From Candidatus Borrarchaeum weybense (GTDB lineage Archaea; Asgardarchaeota; Sifarchaeia; Borrarchaeales; Borrarchaeaceae), in NCBI GenBank assembly GCA_019057385.1, contig JAHQJS010000008.1, positions 1-64,000 of the forward strand: a stretch of DNA of 64,000 bases. The letters are read 5' to 3'. Below the pieces are notes generated by a model. It saw nothing but the letters and a program-made list of their open reading frames with translations. It did no database searches and was not told where the DNA came from. The position numbers were made by a program, and so were the translations under genes. Below are positions 44,895 through 53,057 of the stretch, in pieces; position 1 is the stretch's first letter, and each line of letters starts with the position of its first letter.

Positions 44895-45032
44895 TGTTGG
44901 TGACAAAGTTTATGAGTACCTACGGGGCGTGGGGATGTTAAGCCTGTGGAGATAAGACCTCCGTAACCTGCAAGGGGATCGAGTCTGTCATAGAAGCAGG
45001 AAGCCTAAAAGCTTTAGCACGAGATAATTCAT
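44895..45032 (+). mobile_element. Relic of a TnpB guide-RNA / IS605 right end
   Basis: This gene-free stretch carries GGTGACAAAGTTTATGAGTACC, then CCGTAACCTGCAAGGGGATC, and ends ATAGAAGCAGGAAGCC-TAAAAGCTTTAGCACGAG-ATAATTCATC. The GAAGCAGGAAGCC...GCTTTAGC hairpin and tail are the typical 3' end of TnpB elements in archaea, here worn (GAGATAATTCA in place of GAGGTAGTTCA). It lies between the hypothetical gene and the DNA ligase gene; no tnpB remains. Confidence 0.55.
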
Positions 45033-45074
45033 CTAACATATTCCATTCTCTATTTTATTTTTTTTTATTTTGTG

Positions 45075-46847
45075 CTATTCAATTTTCTTTAACTGACCTT
45101 TGAAAAGGTCGATTATTTCCTGTTGAGATGTTGCTTGTTCAGCTGTCTTATCATCCCTTATACGTCCAGTAAACCTTGGGAAACGCATAGCTAGACCGCT
45201 TCCCTTTCTTATCATATCTAAAGCACATGTATGCACTGGCGAAAGTGTTAGTTCAGCAGCTTGAACCTCTAAAACAATTGTTGGTTTGATCCATATGTCT
45301 GGAACTGTTGAGTTTTTGATAATTACTCGAGGTGGTTTCTTCGAGACGCGATATTGGTCTAATAATTTTTGAAGAGTCTCCAAATGTTCGTCTGTAAAGC
45401 CACTACCCATTCTACACACGCTTTTAAACTGATTTTCGATTGGGTCATAACACGCCATGAGAAGAGAGCCATAGAAACCTGTGCGCGCTCCGTACCCCAC
45501 ATATGCTCCAATTACAACCGCGTCGATCGTATCTGCAACTTCGCTTTTATAGTCTCTTTTAAATTTAATCCACAGCCAGCCTCTTGCACCCGCCTGATAA
45601 ATGGATTCTTCTTGAATGGATTTTGCCATAATGCCTTCGCATCCCTTTTCAACCGCTGATTCGAAAAATTCTTCTAATTCATCTTCAGAAGTTATCTCTT
45701 TTTGAACTGCAAGTCTAAGTTGTTCTGTTTCGTTTACTATCTTCTCCAGCGCTTTTCTACGAAGAGGATAGTTTTTATTTGTGAAATCTTTGTTATCAAG
45801 GTATAAAAGATCAAATAGGAAAAGATTAACTGGAATCGCTTTCATAGTTTTCTTTATTCCATATTTTCTGCGTCGATGCATTAGTTCTTGAAAAGGACGT
45901 AATTCTCCAGTTTCAACATTATATGCAACAACTTCTCCTTCTATAATTGCATTATTAGCACGAATCTGTGCTCTAACCATTTCACATACGTCAGGATATT
46001 GTTCACTAATTTCTTCAAGTCGTCTTGAAAAAATAAGCACCGTTTCCCCATCCTTGTGAATCTGAAGACGTTCTCCATCGTACTTAAATTCAGCAATAAA
46101 TGTTCCTTTTAACTTTGCAAATATTTCTTCTTTCTCTCCTGACCTTTGTGCCATCATCATACGAATTGGATGCCGAATCGTGACCTTAAAGTCTTTGACA
46201 GACTCTATTCCTTCCTTCACTAATCTTTCTGCAATTAGACCAAGATCAGACGAAATATTGAACGCTCTTTCTATTATAGGTCTATTTGTTGCATTATCAG
46301 TATAGGCAATTGCAAGTGCATCCATAATAGTCATATCCGCCATACCAAGTCTCATTTGACCTAAAATTGTCCGGATTATGTACCTAGCTTCTAAAGGAGA
46401 CGCATTTGTTAGCAATCCTGCTAATAGTTTAATCTTAGTGTCTACTGATCCCTTACCACTTGTTCTGCCTATCTTATCAAGTGTTTCTGACATGTATTTG
46501 ACATCAAGTAGCTTTGTGAACAAAGTTGTTTGTTTTTTAATTGCTAACTCTTCTTCCGCAGCCTTTCCTAGATCCCCTTTCTCTTTCATTTTTTCTACAA
46601 TTTGATTGGTAGTTAATCCGGTAGCATTTGCAATAGATTTTATTACCATTTTTTCAGCCATTCCGTATTGGAAATCTTCATAATCAGGGTAAGGTGAGCC
46701 TCTTATAAGGCCAATAACGTCACGGATATGGTCTGGAGGAGTCGCTTTAAATAACTCCACTAAATGGTTTGTCATCTCCGTTCGCTTTGACGTAACTTCT
46801 ATCTTACTCAATTTTCCTGCTAAGACCTGATATTTCACTTTTCCCAC
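45075..46847 (-). CDS. lig: ATP-dependent DNA ligase, archaeal type
   Basis: A 590-residue ligase. The N-terminal DNA-binding domain (residues 1-215) includes the RTILGQMRLGMADMTIMDAL segment. The adenylation motif is KYDGERLQ with the nucleophilic Lys at about residue 254. Further nucleotidyltransferase motifs are IIEGEVVAYN and GCEGIMAKS, then WIKFKRDY, and the OB domain ends with MRKGSGLAMRFPRFTGRIRDDK-type sequence. It seals nicks during replication and repair, probably with PCNA from this window. Confidence 0.96.
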   Translation of the reverse strand: MGKVKYQVLAGKLSKIEVTSKRTEMTNHLVELFKATPPDHIRDVIGLIRGSPYPDYEDFQYGMAEKMVIKSIANATGLTTNQIVEKMKEKGDLGKAAEEELAIKKQTTLFTKLLDVKYMSETLDKIGRTSGKGSVDTKIKLLAGLLTNASPLEARYIIRTILGQMRLGMADMTIMDALAIAYTDNATNRPIIERAFNISSDLGLIAERLVKEGIESVKDFKVTIRHPIRMMMAQRSGEKEEIFAKLKGTFIAEFKYDGERLQIHKDGETVLIFSRRLEEISEQYPDVCEMVRAQIRANNAIIEGEVVAYNVETGELRPFQELMHRRRKYGIKKTMKAIPVNLFLFDLLYLDNKDFTNKNYPLRRKALEKIVNETEQLRLAVQKEITSEDELEEFFESAVEKGCEGIMAKSIQEESIYQAGARGWLWIKFKRDYKSEVADTIDAVVIGAYVGYGARTGFYGSLLMACYDPIENQFKSVCRMGSGFTDEHLETLQKLLDQYRVSKKPPRVIIKNSTVPDIWIKPTIVLEVQAAELTLSPVHTCALDMIRKGSGLAMRFPRFTGRIRDDKTAEQATSQQEIIDLFKGQLKKIE

Positions 46848-47011
46848 GATCCGTTATAGCAAAATTTAAAGTAACCATTATCACAATCAAAGCCTTGTTA
46901 TTCACAAAGTGTAATGCAAGAATTAATTTAAACATGATACCAAACAAAAGACACTGGTAACCAATTTCCAAGCTATTATTCTTTCAATTCATTTCGGAGA
47001 GGTGTATTTGA

Positions 47012-47932
47012 ATGTCACGTAAAAAATCAAGTTCAAAAGAAGATATATTTGAGAAATATAGAAAAGCCGGTCATATTGTTGCGAAGGCAAAAGAATACAT
47101 TCGACCATTTGTAAAAATTGGTACAAAACTCTTTGATATCTGCGAAAAGGCTGAACAATTTGTGATAAAAGAAGGAGGAAAACTTGCCTTTCCTTGTAAT
47201 GTCTCAATTAACCATATAGCCGCCCATTATTCATCACCACCTGGGGATAAGACAATAATAAAAGAAGGCGATATCGTGAAGGTAGACATCGGTGCACACA
47301 TCGATGGTTTTATTGCAGACTCAGCATTTACAGTAAACTTCGATCCAGATTTCGATAAATTAGTTGAAGCTGCGGTGGATTCTTGCCATGCCGCAATTGA
47401 AGCAGTGCTTCCTGGAACCAACACTAAAGATATTGGCAAAATAGTTGAATCTACTATAAAATCAAAATCATCTAAATATAGGCCTATCAAAGAACTTTCA
47501 GGACATATTCTAGATGAATATTCGTTACATGGGTCAAAAACAATCCCAAACGTCCCTATTCCATACGGGGTTAAGATCGAAGAGGGAGAAGTGTATGCCG
47601 TTGAAACATTTGCCAGTTCTGGTTCTGGCTCTGTTCATGATTTACCCTATGGCTATATCTACCGTTTACTGCCAGTTCGAACTCCAGTTAGATCAAAAGG
47701 CGCTCGAAAAATAATTAGTGCTGTTTTAAAGGAGCATAAAACGTTACCATTCAGCGAGAGATGGATCGCCAAACAAGTCAAAGCTTATAAAGTGGCCTTA
47801 AATGAACTCGTCACGAAGGGTGTCTTCCATCGATATAAAGTACTTTCAGATAAGAAAGGCTGTAAAGTTGCTCAAAATGAAGAAACGATGATTGTCACGA
47901 AAGAAGGACCTGAAATTACAACAACAATTTAG
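47012..47932 (+). CDS. map: Methionine aminopeptidase, type II
   Basis: A 306-residue pita-bread metallopeptidase of the archaeal/eukaryotic type II class. NVSINHIAAHYSSPPGD includes the catalytic His, VKVDIGAHIDGFIADSAFTV holds the metal-binding Asp pair, and the type II helical insert follows (HILDEYSLHGSKTIPNV). EGEVYAVETFASSGSG and the final NEETMIVTKEGPEITTT supply the Glu ligands. It removes initiator Met from new proteins. A GGAGAGG ribosome binding site at about 46997 sets the start. Confidence 0.95.
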   Translation: MSRKKSSSKEDIFEKYRKAGHIVAKAKEYIRPFVKIGTKLFDICEKAEQFVIKEGGKLAFPCNVSINHIAAHYSSPPGDKTIIKEGDIVKVDIGAHIDGFIADSAFTVNFDPDFDKLVEAAVDSCHAAIEAVLPGTNTKDIGKIVESTIKSKSSKYRPIKELSGHILDEYSLHGSKTIPNVPIPYGVKIEEGEVYAVETFASSGSGSVHDLPYGYIYRLLPVRTPVRSKGARKIISAVLKEHKTLPFSERWIAKQVKAYKVALNELVTKGVFHRYKVLSDKKGCKVAQNEETMIVTKEGPEITTTI

Positions 47933-48027
47933 TTTATAATGTATTTCAGAGAATTGCGATTTATACTATAAGCCCATAGATGAAACTGAGGTCAAATTAA
48001 AGAATTACAGAAAAAGGTATAAAGCCT

Positions 48028-49461
48028 ATGACTAAAGCGCAATCACTTTTTTCTCTAACCAGGGATATAAGGACACGTCTTTTTATTAGCGTCTTAATTG
48101 TGTATGTCTACTTTATTAACGGCTTTAATTCTCCCAACGAAGGGTCTCGCCTTGCTTTAATTATGGCAATTGTAGAACAGCAATCGTTTAAGATCAATGA
48201 TTTTATGGAATGGACATGGTGGATAGATTATAGTGAATACCCTCCTGGGAGCGGAAACTATTATTCGGATAAAGGACCAGGCTTGAGTTTTTTAGGAATT
48301 CCCTTCTATTTTCTTGGTAAATTTGTTGCATATAGACTGTATTCAGATCCTTTATTAGTTAACGGAACGTTGGCAAGTTTTGTAGTCTTATGTGGCTCTA
48401 TATTTACTGTACTTAGCGTTGTGGTGGTTTTCGAGTTTTGTAAGTTGCTTGAAATTAATGAAAAAACGAGTCTCCTTACAGCTTTATCTTATGCCTTTGG
48501 TACAATCGCTTTTGTCTATGGGAAAACCTTTTTTGCACATGGAACATCCGCATTTCTATTAATTTCAGCGGCGTACCTCACAGTGCATTACTTTCAAAAT
48601 GGAAGGAAAGACAGTACAAAAGTATTCCTTGCTGGCCTTGCCTTAGGATATTCTGTTTGTATAGATTACCAAAATGTACTTGCATTACCACCAATTCTCG
48701 CATTTTATGCGTTTAAACGAGAATTTAGAAAATTATTGTTATTTCTAGTTCCTTACCTAGCATGTTTAGGACTGCTCGCCTGGTACCATTTTGTAATTTT
48801 CGATAGCCCATTCTCAACGCCATATATGTATACTGGCTATTATGGAGAAGTACAAAGTTTTCAGGCGTTTTCTTATCCCATGTACCTCGGTTTGTGGGGC
48901 TTATTGTTCAGTACCTATCGTGGATTATTTTATTTTTCGCCATTTCTTCTATTTACAGCATATGGTTTTGTATTGTTCTTTAGACGTTATCCACAAGAGG
49001 CAATTTGGTTTGCGTCAACCTTCTTATTGATGTTATTTGTGTTGTCTGTGTATGTTGTATGGCATGGAGGCGGAGCTTACGGCCCAAGGCTTTTATTGAG
49101 TGTCATTCCTTTCATTGTCGTCCCCATAGGAATACTTTTAGATACTCCCCATATTGCGAATAATCGCTGGTTTCAAGTGATTTTTTTTGGTACTTTGGCA
49201 TATAGTATTTTTACCCTAGCAACTGGTGCAGTTACTGATCCAGTTCCTTTTCCATGGACTCCAAATCCGTTTTTAGAGTATAACTTACCCCTTTTGATCG
49301 GAGGAAATTTAGATAGCGCTTTATTCAAATACATTTCGCCGTATACAATCATTCTGGTACCAATATTGCTTCTAGTAGTAAATCTGCGACAAATTCACCT
49401 TCTTAAATTAAGAAATAAATTGCTTGACACAATTAACGCTTTTAGAAAGGCTCTGCCATAA
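48028..49461 (+). CDS. Membrane GT-C-type glycosyltransferase-like protein
   Basis: A 477-residue protein with about eleven hydrophobic segments. The first external loop holds NEGSRLALIMAIVEQQSF and YYSDKGPGLSFLGIPFY, a pattern (SDKxPG) shared by archaeal and actinobacterial GT-C-fold membrane glycosyltransferases. No soluble C-terminal domain is present. It probably transfers a sugar from a polyprenyl-phosphate donor at the outer membrane face, but neither substrate is known. It stands alone, away from the 18-24 kb glycosylation cluster. Confidence 0.75.
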   Translation: MTKAQSLFSLTRDIRTRLFISVLIVYVYFINGFNSPNEGSRLALIMAIVEQQSFKINDFMEWTWWIDYSEYPPGSGNYYSDKGPGLSFLGIPFYFLGKFVAYRLYSDPLLVNGTLASFVVLCGSIFTVLSVVVVFEFCKLLEINEKTSLLTALSYAFGTIAFVYGKTFFAHGTSAFLLISAAYLTVHYFQNGRKDSTKVFLAGLALGYSVCIDYQNVLALPPILAFYAFKREFRKLLLFLVPYLACLGLLAWYHFVIFDSPFSTPYMYTGYYGEVQSFQAFSYPMYLGLWGLLFSTYRGLFYFSPFLLFTAYGFVLFFRRYPQEAIWFASTFLLMLFVLSVYVVWHGGGAYGPRLLLSVIPFIVVPIGILLDTPHIANNRWFQVIFFGTLAYSIFTLATGAVTDPVPFPWTPNPFLEYNLPLLIGGNLDSALFKYISPYTIILVPILLLVVNLRQIHLLKLRNKLLDTINAFRKALP

Positions 49462-49597
49462 CATGCTTTCATTAAACTTTGTTTTGAGAAAACAAGAGTA
49501 ATGTAAGTTTGTTTTTGTGTATTTGTCCGCCCACAATTTCTATAAGGTTGGTCTTTCCTCTCACGGAAAGATTGAGAATTCTTATAAAACGTGGAGT

Positions 49598-49606
49598 TTT
49601 ATAAAT
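49598..49606 (+). promoter_or_regulatory. Probable TATA box of lysM
   Basis: TTTATAAAT fits an archaeal TATA element. Transcription would start near 49630, leaving a short leader with GGGAGG at 49645-49650 ahead of TTG 49658. An imperfect inverted repeat (CTTATAAAAC ... GTTTTATAA) overlaps the TATA box and could be a site for autoregulation by the Lrp-type product. Confidence 0.55.
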
Positions 49607-49657
49607 AATCATAAGGTTAGGTTGGGATTCACATATATCTAAATGGGAGGTTTTCCA

Positions 49658-50071
49658 TTGGATGACATAGACCAAAAAATTATTGATCTCTTAAAAAAAG
49701 ACTCCCGTACTTCCTTTGTAAAAATTGCTGACGCTGTGGAACTTTCAGAAACTGCTGTTCGAAAAAGGATAAAAAATCTTCAGGATAATGGCATCATTAA
49801 GCGTTTTACTGTTGAAATCGATGAAGAACAACAAACAAAGGCTATCGCGATGATAGAAACCCAAGCAAGCATGCATACGCCCGAGATTTCTCAAAAATTC
49901 ATTGAAATTGAAGGAGTGTCATATTTATTTGAAACAACTGGAGAGTACGATATCATTGCTGTTCTTTCAACTACGACAATTGAAGAGCTTAATCGAACAC
50001 TTGAAAAAATCCGGTTAACTGAGGGTGTAATTAGAACAAACACAAGTCTCGTCTTACGCAGTTGGTTTTAA
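49658..50071 (+). CDS. lysM: Lrp/AsnC-family regulator LysM
   Basis: A 137-residue regulator. The N-terminal helix-turn-helix is DQKIIDLLKKDSRTSFVKIA and VELSETAVRKRIKNLQDNGII (read in parts), followed by a RAM ligand-binding domain ending in EGVIRTNTSLVLRSWF. The start is TTG 49658: the upstream ATG 49643 overlaps the GGGAGG that serves as ribosome binding site. It lies directly before the LysW pathway genes, and in Sulfolobus the equivalent LysM controls lysW-lysXYZ expression in response to lysine. Confidence 0.88.
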   Translation: MDDIDQKIIDLLKKDSRTSFVKIADAVELSETAVRKRIKNLQDNGIIKRFTVEIDEEQQTKAIAMIETQASMHTPEISQKFIEIEGVSYLFETTGEYDIIAVLSTTTIEELNRTLEKIRLTEGVIRTNTSLVLRSWF

Positions 50072-50192
50072 TTACTTGATCGGTGGGAAGTCCCCTCCTT
50101 CGGAATGGAAGTATTTTACTAACGTAACTTTTTTATTTCTTCTTGAATTAGATTTTCGTATGTTGCTCGATTTTTTGAAAATTTTCACAATT

Positions 50193-50254
50193 TCGAACCA
50201 AAAAAATCGAATTATGAACCTCGAATTATGTTTTCAAACACAACATTTATATAG
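50193..50254 (+). promoter_or_regulatory. Phased TCGAA array and TATA box ahead of lysW1
   Basis: TCGAA occurs at 50193, 50207 and 50221, spaced exactly 14 bp apart; the second and third are part of a direct repeat, TCGAATTATG. ATTTATATAG at 50245-50254 follows as the likely TATA box. The array is a good candidate operator for the Lrp-type LysM, whose relatives bind several phased sites. GAGGTGA just before TTG 50330 is the ribosome binding site. Confidence 0.5.
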
Positions 50255-50329
50255 TGAAAACTATTATTCCGAATCAAGTATCTTAATCACGAACAATAAT
50301 CTTATCAATATTACTTGAGGTGACCCAAC

Positions 50330-50506
50330 TTGTACGATGTTGAATGTCCAGAATGTTGTGCCGCAATAGATGCCCCCGATGACGTAATGGAGGGCGAAAT
50401 ACTCGATTGTCCCGATTGTGGAGTAGAAGTCGAGGTTAGAGAAATCAATGGAAATGGTATCGAGGTCTGCATAGCTGAAATTGAAGGAGAGGACTGGGGC
50501 GAGTAA
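50330..50506 (+). CDS. lysW: Amino-group carrier protein LysW, copy 1
   Basis: A 58-residue acidic protein from TTG 50330, behind GAGGTGA. It has a zinc ribbon (ECPECCAAI and LDCPDCGVE) and the C-terminal EGEDWGE, whose last Glu accepts alpha-aminoadipate or glutamate by isopeptide linkage. LysW carries the intermediate through LysX, LysZ, LysY, LysJ and LysK, protecting the amino group. It has CC rather than CG in the first zinc knuckle and a Cys (VCIAE) near the C-terminus. Confidence 0.93.
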   Translation: MYDVECPECCAAIDAPDDVMEGEILDCPDCGVEVEVREINGNGIEVCIAEIEGEDWGE

Positions 50507-50737
50507 ATAAATTCCATGATTTTTTCTTATTATTTTTCAGCTAGTTTTTTATTATTTTTCAGCCTCTATTTTGATTTTAAACACAATGGCTCCAATATAA
50601 TCACATACAGAGACATAAAAGACTGTAAATTGCCTTTAATCACTAGTCAGCGCATTCTTTATAAACTAACTATTATTATTCATACTCCTTAGAATGTTAA
50701 CAATGAAATCTTTATGTTGACAATGAGATGACCTTGT

Positions 50738-50914
50738 TTGAAATCTATTGAATGCCCTCAGTGTGGTGCCTTGATAGACGTCCCCGAAGACGTAGTAATG
50801 GGTGAAATCCTTGACTGCCCCGATTGCGGGACTGAGCTAGAAGTAACAAAAGTCAGTGAAGGAGAAATAGAAATTTCTTCTGCTGAAATTGAAGGAGAAG
50901 ACTGGGGTGAATGA
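50738..50914 (+). CDS. lysW: Amino-group carrier protein LysW, copy 2
   Basis: A second 58-residue LysW from TTG 50738, behind GAGATGA. It has the canonical ribbon ECPQCGALI and LDCPDCGTE and the same EIEGEDWGE end. It differs from copy 1 mainly between residues 32 and 48 (LEVTKVSEGEIEISS against VEVREINGNGIEVC). It has its own upstream region of about 230 bp with AT-rich sequence, so the two copies may be separately controlled. Two carriers could split lysine from arginine synthesis; this is inferred. Confidence 0.93.
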   Translation: MKSIECPQCGALIDVPEDVVMGEILDCPDCGTELEVTKVSEGEIEISSAEIEGEDWGE

Positions 50915-51011
50915 TTAAAATATTTTTAACTTCAAATTTATTATTTTAAAAAACTAAATTGATCAAAATGAAATTATGTTCATACATTTGTGATAAGAGA
51001 AACTGAGCGAT

Positions 51012-51896
51012 GTGGATAACGAAATGAAAACCATTGGACTTCTTTTTGATAGGCTTAGATGGTACGAAAAATCGATAATCCAAGCGGCAGCAAAAAAAGG
51101 TATTGAAGTTGCAAAGATTGACGCAAAAGATCTCTCCATTGATATTACCCGTTCTGATAACGATTTTGGCGAAAACGATGTAATCCTGCAAAGATGTATC
51201 AGTTATTATCGTGGTCTATATCTCACAGCGGTTTTAGAAAACGAAGGCACACAGGTAATAAATCCTTTTCAGGTATCTCAAACCTGTGGTAACAAACTTC
51301 TGACTACAATGGCTCTGAAAAAGGCGAATGTGCCTACACCACGAACTATAATAGCATTTACACCAGAATCAGCACTCAAAGCGATTAAGGAAATTGGTTA
51401 TCCCGCCATAGTCAAGCCAATTGTAGGAAGTTGGGGCCATTTTATTGCACCTGTCAATGAAGATAACGTAGCAAAAGCTATTATCGAACATAGAGAATCG
51501 ATGTCACCTCCTCTTGGCAAAATCTATTATATCCAAGAGGAAGTTAAGAGGCTACCTACAGAGTTGCGGAAGCGCGATATTCGTAGTTTTGTAATCGGAG
51601 ATGACGTGGTTGCGGCTATTTATAGAGTCGCTAAAGAAGGTGAATTCATAACAAACACCTCACGCGGAGGCAAAGCTTTACCATGTGAAGTGGACAGCGA
51701 AATCGAAGAAATAAGCCTGAAAGCAGCTGAAGCTGTTGGAGGCGGGGTTCTAGGAGTCGACTTAATGGAAAGCCCTGATGGATATGTTTGTCATGAAGTG
51801 AACCACGTCATGGAATTTCGCAACACTGTTGAAGTAACAGGCATCCCAGTTCACGAAATAATAGTGGATTACCTTATTGAACAAGCTAAGAAATAA
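51012..51896 (+). CDS. lysX: LysW-amino acid ligase LysX/ArgX (ATP-grasp)
   Basis: A 294-residue ATP-grasp ligase. The nucleotide-binding core is YPAIVKPIVGSWGHFIAPV and the metal site is in GVDLMESPDGYVCHEVNHVMEF. The RimK/LysX family joins alpha-aminoadipate (LysX) or glutamate (ArgX) to the C-terminal Glu of LysW. Only one such ligase is present although there are two LysW. I cannot assign the substrate from motifs. GTG 51012 is used; ATG 51024 is an alternative. Confidence 0.92.
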   Translation: MDNEMKTIGLLFDRLRWYEKSIIQAAAKKGIEVAKIDAKDLSIDITRSDNDFGENDVILQRCISYYRGLYLTAVLENEGTQVINPFQVSQTCGNKLLTTMALKKANVPTPRTIIAFTPESALKAIKEIGYPAIVKPIVGSWGHFIAPVNEDNVAKAIIEHRESMSPPLGKIYYIQEEVKRLPTELRKRDIRSFVIGDDVVAAIYRVAKEGEFITNTSRGGKALPCEVDSEIEEISLKAAEAVGGGVLGVDLMESPDGYVCHEVNHVMEFRNTVEVTGIPVHEIIVDYLIEQAKK

Positions 51897-51944
51897 CTAC
51901 TTAAATATTTCAAAACTCTTGTTTTGTCACGATTTTCAAGAGTT

Positions 51945-51985
51945 TATGATAAACGCAGGTGAGAAAAAGCTATGATAAACGCAGG
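51945..51985 (+). promoter_or_regulatory. Duplicated lysY start with a nine-codon mini-ORF
   Basis: The 15-base word TATGATAAACGCAGG is present at 51945 and again at 51971, where it is the start of lysY. The first copy opens a frame of nine codons (MINAGEKKL) whose TGA overlaps the lysY ATG as ATGA. The AGGTGAG between the two copies is the ribosome binding site for lysY. Translation of the mini-ORF could couple to lysY. Confidence 0.5.
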
Positions 51986-53039
51986 CATAATTGGTGCAAG
52001 TGGGTATACTGGCGGTGAATTGTTAAGACTACTTGTAATGCATCCAGAAGTAGAAATTTCATACGTTACGTCTGAAAGATACGTGGGTGAATATGTCCAT
52101 CGTCTTCATCCGAATTTAAAAGGCTTACTTCAAATGAAATTTTCGTCTCGTAAAACAGTAGATTTATGCAATTGTGACGTGATTTTCACGGCAACTCCAC
52201 ATGGCGCATCCATGAGTTATGTACCAGATCTAATAACGGAGTGTGACATAAAAATTATTGACTTGTCAGCAGATTTTCGACTCAAGAATCCAGAGAAATA
52301 TGATGAATATTACAGCCGTACGCACCCAAATCCTCAGTTATTGAGTGAAGCTGTTTACGGGATCGCAGAACTTCATCGTGAAGAGATAAAAAAAGCAAGG
52401 ATTGTTGCATGCCCTGGCTGTCTGGCAGCTAGCGCAATTATTTCTTTATTCCCTATTTTCAAAGAACTTGCCGACCAAATAGATTTAAAGCGGATTATTG
52501 TTGATAGCAAAATTGGTAGTTCTGCAGCGGGAGCAACACCTTCAACCGCAACTCACCATCCGCATAGAGCGGGCATTGTTCGACCATATAAACCCACTGG
52601 TCACCGACATACAGCAGAAATAGAACAGGAACTTCAAGAAGCTTCTGGCAAACCTGTAGAAGTCTTTATGACGCCACATGCGGTTGACATCATTAGAGGT
52701 ATTTTGAGCACCTCTCACGTTTTTCTTGATGGCGGAACTGAGGTAAGTGAAAATGCGATTTGGAGAATTTATAGAAATTTCTATAGAGATGAGCCTTTTA
52801 TTAGATTTATCAGAGACAAAAAAGGTCTTTATAGATATCCAAATCCTAAAAATGTTATAGGAACGAATTACGCAGACATTGGATTCGATATAGAATCAAA
52901 AGGCGTTAAACGTATTGTTGTATTTTCAGCAATTGATAATCTCGTTAAAGGTGCTGCAGGAGCTGCTGTTCAGAGTTTGAATCTTATGTTTGGGATGGAA
53001 GAAACAACTGCTCTCACCTTTCCGGGATTACATCCTTAA
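51972..53039 (+). CDS. lysY: LysW-aminoadipyl/glutamyl-6-phosphate reductase LysY (ArgC family)
   Basis: A 355-residue NADPH-dependent dehydrogenase. The nucleotide motif is GIIGASGYTGGELLRLL (residues 5-21), the catalytic Cys is in VACPGCLAASAI, and the catalytic His region is PHAVDIIRGI. It reduces the LysW-linked acyl phosphate made by LysZ to the semialdehyde. It lies 18 bp before lysZ. Substrate specificity (aminoadipyl, glutamyl, or both) is not visible. Confidence 0.94.
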   Translation: MINAGIIGASGYTGGELLRLLVMHPEVEISYVTSERYVGEYVHRLHPNLKGLLQMKFSSRKTVDLCNCDVIFTATPHGASMSYVPDLITECDIKIIDLSADFRLKNPEKYDEYYSRTHPNPQLLSEAVYGIAELHREEIKKARIVACPGCLAASAIISLFPIFKELADQIDLKRIIVDSKIGSSAAGATPSTATHHPHRAGIVRPYKPTGHRHTAEIEQELQEASGKPVEVFMTPHAVDIIRGILSTSHVFLDGGTEVSENAIWRIYRNFYRDEPFIRFIRDKKGLYRYPNPKNVIGTNYADIGFDIESKGVKRIVVFSAIDNLVKGAAGAAVQSLNLMFGMEETTALTFPGLHP

Positions 53040-53057
53040 TTAGTTGGAAGTGATGAT

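Noticed and set aside
49540..49600. CTCTCACGGAAAGATTGAG stretch upstream of lysM as a relic hairpin
   Set aside because: The pairing is short and lacks the GTAGTTCA-type tail.
50086..50122. AAGTCCCCTCCTTCGGAATGGAAGT as a further IS605 right end
   Set aside because: The stem is weak and the tail does not match; it could simply be a terminator-like structure after lysM.
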